64,000 nt of DNA, taken from NCBI GenBank assembly GCA_036245805.1, contig BTRK01000006.1, positions 27,842,901 through 27,906,900 of the forward strand, read 5' to 3'. Each line of letters starts with the position of its first letter. Positions within the stretch are counted from its first letter, which is position 1. Shown one piece after another: positions 57,301 to 64,000 of this stretch. The notes under the pieces were generated by a model. The model did not search any database. It was not told the DNA's origin and worked only from the letters and a program-made list of their open reading frames with translations. The position numbers were made by a program, and so were the translations under genes. This DNA is from Pristionchus mayeri (taxonomy: Eukaryota; Nematoda; Chromadorea; Rhabditida; Neodiplogasteridae).

Positions 57301-57650
57301 TCAATAAGACACATAGATCCTTCTCATTAGTTGGTTCAAGGACGACTTCAAGACTCTGTTGATGTGTTTGGCAGTGAGTGCCCTTCTCTGTTTGATGCTG
57401 AGGAGGAAAGTGACCGACTCTCCCGATATCTTCTGCATATACCTCAATGATCTCGTCCCCAAGAAGTGAGTCCTTAAGCATCAATTTCGGGTTTTCGAAA
57501 TGAGAAATGCAGCATCGAAGATGAATTGGATGAGACGGAGGAAGACGATGACTATTTCGCTACGAGGCCCCCTCTACAGAATCTGCCTGATAAGGTAGAG
57601 ATACTCATCTGAACCTTGCTAATTCAGCTTATTCACAGACGAAAACCTGA
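54324..57650 (+). CDS. Multi-pass membrane protein, unknown family
   Basis: Starts MRSIRAHYNSLG at 54324. Phased exons are 54324-54359, 54406-54467, 54518-54639, 54767-55071, 55117-55193 and a following exon from 55341. Later exons run to a TGA at 57648-57650 after an acidic C-terminus (IEDELDETEEDDDYFATRPP). Hydrophobic segments appear in order: LLVYGALIMASQMYLALLSV, SLLISLSLSLICTLVIHQ, KIWRVFGAGIALLADTF, GIIIIYRIIALALVIL, NVFYLLCVGFLSAAVSGL, LVIKTVAAFILILMPE, RLMILLLGIAVFTQ, FLECLLFVVLIGILAMLLL and FKTLLMCLAVSALLCLML. That makes about nine membrane spans. A cytosolic acidic loop (KYSEVDDILCEEEIKLMAKK) lies after span 4. The exact join after 55440 was not resolved. No transporter or channel signature is recognised. 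Confidence 0.65.
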
Positions 57651-57963
57651 ACAGAAGAGGAGTTCTGACACAAGATGTCACAATGCTAACCAAACAGATA
57701 AACGTATCAATGTGCAAAATGTGCCAACATTGAAGTTGTAAGAACAAAGTCGAGTAGTGGATGTTTAATTCTATATCATCTGTGTAGTTTTTTTCTCGAT
57801 TTGTGCTGCAAATGTACTGATTCTCATGGCAACGAGTGGAAAATAGACCCTGTTATGTTGATCTTCGCGAGTCTTCGAGGGCTTCAGTAGTCTTCCCCAC
57901 TCTTCGGAGGAATGTCACCAGTCTCCGTTCTCATTGGCAAGGGCCATCTGAAATAACGCGATG

Positions 57964-59289
57964 CCAACGGAAATGTATAAGAGAGACTTTGTGACTCAGT
58001 GAACATATTTGTAGATACCCTTGGCAAAGTGCGAAAAATCGAATTCGCCCTAAATGTGCCCACGTGTAGTACTCGAAGAGCATAGCTCGGGTGCCACATC
58101 CGAAGTGCTCTACACTCTCTGCGAAATGGGACACACTTATGTCAGAAAATTGAAATTTCCAATTTTGCCATTTCGAAACCGATTTGAATGACTGATGCCT
58201 CAAAAAATCATTAATATTCCATGGCTTATTTTTTATTCCATGGTGACAAATTCTAGAATGATTGGGCATCAACTCGTGAAGAAGCATCGAAAAATTTTTT
58301 TTAATTTTTTAATTTATTCAGATGGGTGGGTAGCCACCATTTTTATTGTTTTATTATGTCGAGCTTTATGCATACTATTAGTAGAAAAAATTTCAAAAAA
58401 TGAAAAATACAGTTTTAGAGATATTGATATAAAATCATTTCGTGATCACGTCAAACTACCGTACTCGAGTGATGAGAGAGTGTGCAGAATGAAGCGACGA
58501 TTACACGAATTTAGTTCACGATTGTCAGGGTACGGTATAAGGATTACTGTATGTTTCATAAATTCATTCCATCCTATCCGGCCTCTATTGTGCCACTACG
58601 GATTGATTGGCATCCTTTGGTGTATCCACTTTATCGGTGTTACAGTAGTTCAGACTACGGTACCCGACAAATGGTAGCTGACACAGTCTGGATGGTGTGA
58701 CTCATGTAACTCAGGTGTGACTCATGAAAATCCAGCATCACCCTCCTCCTCAATACAATTCGTGTAATCGTCTCTTCATTTTGCACACTCTCTCAACACA
58801 GAAGTACGGTAGTTTGACGTGATCACGAAATGATTTTATTTCAATATCTCTAAAACTGTATTTTTCATTTTTTTGAAATTTTTTCTACTAATAGTATGCA
58901 TAAAGCCCGAGATAATAAAACAATAAAAATGGTGGCTACCCATCCAACTGAATAAATTAGAAATTTAAAAAAAATGTTTTTTGATGTTTCTTCACGAGTT
59001 GACGCCCAATCATTCTAGAATTTGTGGCATATAATCCATGGAATATTAGTGATTTTTTGAGACATCAGTGATTCAAATCGGTTTCGAAATGACAAAATTC
59101 GAAATTTCAATTTAAAGATTTAAATGTGTCCCATTTCGTAGAGAGTGATCTAGAACACTCCTGATGGGGCACCCGAGCTATGCTCGTCGAGGACTACATG
59201 TAGGCACATTATGGGCGATTTAGATTTTTCGCACTTTGCCAAGCACATGTTCACTGACACAAAAAGTCTCTCATAAGAGGTATGGCACG
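57964..59289. repeat. Large foldback element (about 1.3 kb)
   Basis: Arms of about 530-560 bp. Left segments agagactttgtgactcagtg, gcatagctcgggtgcc and tcgtgatcacgtcaaactac pair with right segments cactgacacaaaaagtctct, ggcacccgagctatgc and gtagtttgacgtgatcacga. The plus-strand ORF at 58195-58677 lies across the left arm and loop and is not convincing. The right end is about 90 bp from the Kolobok transposon. Confidence 0.85.
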
Positions 59290-59382
59290 CGCCCCCGAAG
59301 TGATTCTTGATTTTATTATTGTTGTTACGCCAGCATTGGAAGCGTTCAGCTCGCACTCCAGGTTAGTGGGGTTGTGTGTTAA

Positions 59383-62159
59383 AGTTACCCAACAAGGACG
59401 CAATTTATTTTGAAAAGGCAGACCCTGTCGGGATCCTAGCGCGAAGGGAATGATCCAGCAAAAAGCGCGCGAAAACATACACGAGATACTGTGGCCCACT
59501 GACTTTTTTATTTCCATAGTTCAGTTATTGATTTATGAAGTTTTTTCTTATTTTTAATTCATTAATATTATGTCAAGGAGCGGCTCTGATTAGGTTTGTG
59601 GTTTTTTTGCTATTTGGAGCAAGATTCTGGTTGCTTGTGGATTATTTTAAAGGTTCGCCATTTGGCGTCTTCACGATTCAATGTAAGAAGACAAGCAAAT
59701 TATTCTTCAAATGTTTTATATTTTGGAGATTGCAACGGCACAAAGTAAGTTCATTTTAGCAGGTAAGTCCTTATAAACAGAGTTTTAACAGGTTATGACA
59801 CAGATAAAGGTAGGTAAAGGACTTTTAATTATTATGCGTGGACTATAACACTAGAATTAGAAGTCACTATCGGAATCTAGATCTCCCAACTCTAGCATGG
59901 CGCTAATCATTACTCGATCACTGAAATCTAGTTCGTGGCTGTAGTCGAGGGATTCTTCGTGTTCCTGAATGCGTTCTTTAGTTTCTACTGATGCGATCTT
60001 ACATTTTCTGACTTCATCATGATATTGACCAATTTCCGCATCAGTGAAACTAAATGAAGCCATTGCTGCTGTAGGTGTCGATGGAGTAGAAGGGGAAGGA
60101 GTTGCTAGGAGAGTCCACTGCTTATCACTTGCACATTCAAGATTCCTCTTGGTTTTTGTCGTTGCTTTATGATGAAATCGTTGGTCAACCTGATCGTGTA
60201 CATTTCCTGGGTTAGCTCCGTGCGCCATTTGTGAAGGGGTGGAGGGCGAATCAACCTCGTTTTGGTTTCCTTCAGCGTCTTGTGGTAAAACTGCTTCTTG
60301 ATCAATTGATCGCGCAGCCCGGCAAGTGTATCAAACCTATACCAGAGTGGGGCATTACTATCCCTACCAGTATTCAATGATCTTACTGGCTCTCGTTGTG
60401 TCTGATAATGGCGATTTTAGAACGAAGATTGTGTCCATCCAGCTCGAAATACCGATCCTTGGGTGCATGGAGGGCAGCGATGTGATTGAATCCCTCGATT
60501 TGCGCTGTTCCTAGATCGGAAGAGACAGAGTCGATCGCTTGAAGGTAGGATGGAGTCCTGATTAGTTTCTCGAGTGCGACGAAGGCCTTGCTGTTAGACT
60601 GGAGGCAATAGAAAGAAGGGACGAATGCGGAATGGCCAGAGCAGCGGCGGTAAATTGAGAATGTACTATCCTAGCAATAAGGTCGGTTTTGTGTCTTCTA
60701 GTGTGAACTGAAATACCTCTTCCCATTCGTGAATTCCTCGCACATGATAAAGCAGGGATAGGTATTTCTCTTTTATTTCCTGTGCACTGGTGCTCGATGT
60801 GATGCTCCACCATATGTGGTTGTTGATAGAGGGGATCCACGGTGTCAGTTCCTTACGACACTTCGCAGATGCTTGCTGTTTGGTGGAAGGGTTCAGGATA
60901 ATTTTCACCTTTATTTTACCTTTAGCAGAGCGAGAAGCACATTACGGCAAAAGTGCCAAGGATCGAATGCATGCTGGATATCGGGATAGCGTTTCTCCAT
61001 CATCGAAATCACCTGTTTACAGCTATTGTACGATGGTCACTCAAATGTCATACCGTCGTGTTTCGGTCTGTGGTCAGTGTCCCGATAGCATTGGAGTGAT
61101 CTGGGAACATCTTTTGCCAATAGGTGAACTTTACAATTTGCCGTTTATTTTTTCAGGTATCTCTCCTCTCTGATTTCGAGGGGAACTTCTTGGAATCCCG
61201 TGTATGACTCCGAGGGCCATTTGTTGCGGACTGCTGTCACAAAGCAGCAGGGCAACTCAATGCGCTTCAGCCCTAGGCCTCTCTTGAATACTGTAGAGAC
61301 GAAGTTACGGTAGCTCCCGTAGCGCAATTGACAGTAGAGACATGTTGTTTTTAATTGTTTCATGCAGATTGATATTCACCTGTTTTCATCCTCATCCTCC
61401 TCCTCGTCCAGCCTATCCTGAATCGACGGGGAAACAAACTTCATCGATTGGTAGAATATAGCAATGGACTTTGAAACCTGAATCACTGGACTATTAATCG
61501 ATTGCAGCTTATCATACCCACGTGTTCATTGAGAAATCTCTCACGGAAGAGAGGGAACTCAGTGATGCACTGATGGGGAACTGTGTCTTTGTCGATGGAG
61601 AGGAGAGAGCACAATCCATCCCTCATAGACCATACGAGGTGAGTGAGTTACTCATGGTCCAGACACACAACAATAATTGGGACGAGATCCGATCGGTTCT
61701 TCTTCGTCGCACTTCCCACAGAAGACTGTGTATCGATTCATCTTCAATTTTTTGTTATTTTCAAGTTTATCATTGAAATAAATACAATCATAATTTTACA
61801 AGACTGTACAATATAATGATGAATTGAATAAAGATAAAAAACAATGCAATGTACAAATTTTCGAAATATTTCGTCGAGATCAGTTAATCCAATTAAGCGA
61901 ATATATCAATTAATTCAATTAAGCTAGTTCTCGATTCCCTGTGGGCGGAGTCTTGAAAATACTGTAAAATTTTAAATACAGGTTTGAATTGCGCGCGCTT
62001 TTCCTGGATCAGTCATTTGGGCCTGATACTTTGAGGTCATCCCCTAGGAAGATTATTGATTTTTCGCATTTTTATATGTTCCATTCCTGCTAATTAAGCC
62101 ATCCTCTATTCATTGGTGAAATAATAATAGGGGGTCAATTTCGTCCTTGTTGGGTAACT
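59383..62159 (-). mobile_element. Kolobok-type DNA transposon, apparently full length (2777 bp)
   Basis: Flanked by TTAA at 59379-59382 and 62160-62163. Terminal inverted repeats are agttacccaacaaggacg / cgtccttgttgggtaact. It carries a multi-exon transposase on the minus strand (separate entry). The TTAA target, TIRs and D-x-W-H-type transposase fit Kolobok as I know it. No stop or frameshift is evident in the core exons, so it could be autonomous. Confidence 0.82.
59857..61690 (-). CDS. Kolobok-like transposase with introns
   Basis: Segments in order on the minus strand: CITEFPLFRERFLNEH... (near 61600), acidic DRLDEEEDEDEN (near 61390), RIELPCCFVTAVRNKWPSES followed by YTGFQE (61250-61170), TYWQKMFPDH...LTTDRNTT (61125-61055), an intron, then VISMMEKRYPDIQHAFDPWH (first catalytic-region Asp and His), an intron, then ELTPWIPSINNHIWWSITSS and HEWEE (60880-60700). 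These are followed by SKAFVALEKLIRTPSYLQAI, EGFNHIAALHAPKDRYFELD and RSKIAIIRHNE (60590-60380), the block where related transposases carry the late catalytic residue. Last come TLAGLRDQLIKKQFYHKT and an Asp/Ser-rich C-terminus (LGDLDSDSDF, stop about 59857). Introns are 40-45 nt with gt/ag borders. The 5' start and the exon near 60680 are not settled. Confidence 0.7.
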
Positions 62160-62163
62160 TTAA

Positions 62164-62527
62164 AGAAGGAGTGTCAGCAAAGTTAAACTTTTGACGCTGT
62201 CATAGCAATGACATAGCCCACCCTCCAAAGATCATAGTGCGAACTAGGAGGGTAGACAACCATCGGTTGCTAGCTCAGTGGTAGAGCAGTCGCCATGTGA
62301 TCGTGAGGTTGCGGTTTCGACTCCCGCCAAATGTTTGACAGATCTTCAAGATATTTGAATTCCCGCACGTCCCTTCCCTACAAGCCCTCCTTGGCCCCAG
62401 CCAACTAATGATAACTCGGTTCAAAATAGAGATATGAATGTGAAATTTTTAGAATCTCTTATGGTTGTGCAAAGCTAGGTCATGGTTATGACAGCGTCAA
62501 AAGTTCAACTTTGCTGACACTCCTTTT
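62164..62527. mobile_element. tRNA-bearing TTAA MITE, copy 2 (364 bp)
   Basis: Flanked by TTAA (62160-62163, shared with the Kolobok right border, and 62528-62531). Termini are agaaggagtgtcagcaaagt / aactttgctgacactcctt; inner repeats are tgacgctgtcatagcaatga / tcatggttatgacagcgtca. The tRNA-like core here is in plus orientation. Structure and flanking pieces (ttcaagatatttgaattccc, ctaatgataactcggttcaa) match copy 1 at 10741-11107 in inverted order. Confidence 0.87.
62264..62330 (+). ncRNA. tRNA-like core of MITE copy 2 (probable pseudo-tRNA)
   Basis: A-box-like tagctcagtggtagagca and B-box-like ggtttcgactcccgc; the D arm (gctc/gagc) is intact and the T stem has one mismatch. The anticodon stem does not pair and the acceptor stem is unclear. 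It keeps better RNA polymerase III boxes than copy 1. Confidence 0.6.
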
Positions 62528-62570
62528 TTAAAGACAATTGTTGGATGCTACTGTTAGGCACGGGAGATGA

Positions 62571-64000
62571 GCAGGAGAAGTGACGGAGGGAAGACTCAGT
62601 CGAAGGGTCGTTCATTGCAGAAGAAGTGACGGAGGGAAGACTCAGTCGAAGGGTCGTTCACTGCAGAAGAAGTGACGGAGGGAAGACTCAGTCGAAGGGT
62701 CGTTCTCTGCAGAAGAAGTGACGGAGGGAAGACTTAGTCGAAGGGTCGTTCACTGCAGAAGAAGTGACGGAGGGAAGGCTCAGTCGAAGGGTCGTTCATT
62801 GCAGAAGAAGTGACGGAGGGAAGACTCAGTCGAAGGGTCGTTCATTGCAGAAGAAGTGACGGAGGGAAGACTCAGTCGAAGGGTCGTTCACTGCAGAAGA
62901 AGTGAAGGAGGGAAGACTCAGTCGAAGGGTCGTTCACTGCAGAAGAAGTGACGGAGGGAAGACTCAGTCGAAGGGTCGTTCACTGCAGAAGAAGTGAGGG
63001 AGGGAAGACTCAGTCGAAGGGTCGTTCACTGCAGAAGAAGTGACGGAGGGAAGACTCAGTCGAAGGGTCGTTCACTGCAGAAGAAGTGAGGGAGGGAAGA
63101 CTCAGTCGAAGGGTCGTTCACTGCAGAAGAAGTGACGGAGCGAAGACTCAGTCGAAGGGTCGTTCACTGCAAAAGAAGTGACGGAGGGAAGACTCAGTCG
63201 AAGGGTCGTTCACTGCAGAAGAAGTGAGGGAGGGAAGACTCAGTCGAAGGGTCGTTCACTGCAGAAGAAGTGACGGAGGGAAGACTCAGTCGAAGGGTCG
63301 TTCACTGCAGAAGAAGTGACGGAGGGAAGACTCAGTCGAAGGGTCGTTCACTGCAGAAGAAGTGACGGAGGGAAGACTCAGTCGAAGGGTCGTTATCTGC
63401 AGAAGAAGTGACGGAGGGAAGACTCAGTCGAAGGGTCGTTCATTGCAGAAGAAGTGACGGAGGGAAGACTCAGTCGAAGGGTCGTTCACTGCAGAAGAAG
63501 TGACGGAGGGAAGACTCAGTCGAAGGGTCGTTATCTGCAGAAGAAGTGACGGAGGGAAGACTCAGTCGAAGGGTCGTTCACTTCAAAAGAAGTGACGGAG
63601 GGAAGACTCAGTCGAAGGGTCGTTCACTGCAGAAGAAGTGAGGGAGGGAAGACTCAGTCGAAGGGTCGTTCACTGCAGAAGAAGTGAAGGAGGGAAGACT
63701 CAGTCGAAGGGTCGTTCACTGCAGAAGAAGTGACGGAGGGAAGACTCAGTCGAAGGGTCGTTCTCTGCAGAAGAAGTGACGGAGGGAAGACTCAGTCGAA
63801 GGGTCGTTCACTGCAGAAGAAGTGAGGGAGCGAAGACTCAGTCGAAGGGTCGTTCACTGCAAAAGAAGTGACGGAGGGAAGACTCAGTCGAAGGGTCGTT
63901 CACTGCAGAAGAAGTGAGGGAGGGAAGACTCAGTCGTAGGGTCGTTCACTGCAGAAGAAGTGAGGGAGGGAAGACTCAGTCGAAGGGTCGTTCACTGCAG
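62571..64000. repeat. 46-bp tandem satellite, about 31 units, continuing past the window
   Basis: The unit is 46 bp (gaagaagtgacggagggaag, actcagtcgaagggtcgttc, actgca), measured from successive copies. Units differ at one position (gtgaCgg, gtgaGgg, gtgaAgg) and at the ctgcag junction (ttcact, ttcatt, ttctct, ttatct). A rare variant (ggagcgaag followed by ctgcaaaag) occurs at 63141 and again at 63831, exactly 690 bp or 15 units apart. 46 is not a multiple of 3 and no long ORF spans it, so it is non-coding. Confidence 0.95.

Noticed and set aside
58195..58677. 160-codon plus-strand ORF
   Set aside because: It lies across an arm and loop of a foldback repeat, contains A/T runs, and matches no family.
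61522..61776. Plus-strand ORF of 84 codons as a host exon
   Set aside because: It lies within the Kolobok borders, and the minus strand here has an open frame that continues into the transposase, which is the simpler reading.
62571..64000. Direct repeats resembling a CRISPR array
   Set aside because: Units are contiguous 46-bp copies with no unique spacers, in a spliced eukaryotic genome; it is a satellite.

Overview
The window is animal nuclear DNA. Genes are split into many small exons by very short introns (often 42-60 nt) with gt...ttcag/ttgcag borders. A compact nematode-like genome fits best. Supporting points are a Meis gene with two alternative homeodomain exons (a layout I recall for C. 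elegans unc-62), a small secreted Gly/Tyr-rich peptide ending LGGALEG-VILGA, and minimal introns. The species is not determined. Exon joins below were worked out by hand from splice sites and phase; where stated, the phases close exactly.

Layout. 449-4355 (+): 3' part of an FBXO11/DRE-1 F-box gene (beta-helix repeats plus UBR-type zinc finger). 6366-6685 (-): small candidate gene, divergent from a fatty-acid-binding-protein gene at 6879-7388 (+). 7662-12138 (-): a 14-exon phospholipase-B-like GDSL protein with a C-terminal membrane anchor, whose catalytic serine block and GGND block look lost. One of its introns holds a nested stack of TTAA-targeting elements (9659-11246). 14202-18347: transposon zone with a dead mariner, a tRNA-derived SINE in the mariner end, a foldback, and a second mariner inside a foldback MITE. 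18778-19917 (+): secreted Gly/Tyr-rich peptide. 20139-24959 (-): three tandem paralogues encoding single-pass coiled-coil membrane proteins. 25-31.5 kb: mostly non-coding, with two foldbacks.

31564-42499 (+): the Meis/Hth/UNC-62 TALE homeobox gene, resolved into 13 constitutive exon positions plus one alternative exon. The first half of the homeodomain has two phase-matched, mutually exclusive versions; a 537-bp foldback element sits in the last intron. 43643-44110 (-): 3' end of an unidentified gene. 45583-49694 (+): ankyrin-repeat protein, inversin-like. 51829-53058 (+): single-pass membrane protein with a Pro/Ser/Thr-rich tail. 54324-57650 (+): multi-pass membrane protein of unknown family. 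57964-59289: large foldback. 59383-62159: apparently complete spliced Kolobok-type DNA transposon with TTAA target duplications. 62164-62527: second copy of the tRNA-bearing TTAA MITE. 62571 to the window end: 46-bp satellite with a 15-unit higher-order period.

The host genes are not an operon and have no shared pathway that I can see. The most unusual content is (i) the alternative homeodomain exons, (ii) the TTAA-element ecosystem, in which a MITE carrying a tRNA-like core lands on other elements' TTAA junctions next to a plausible autonomous Kolobok, and (iii) the three-gene membrane coiled-coil family.
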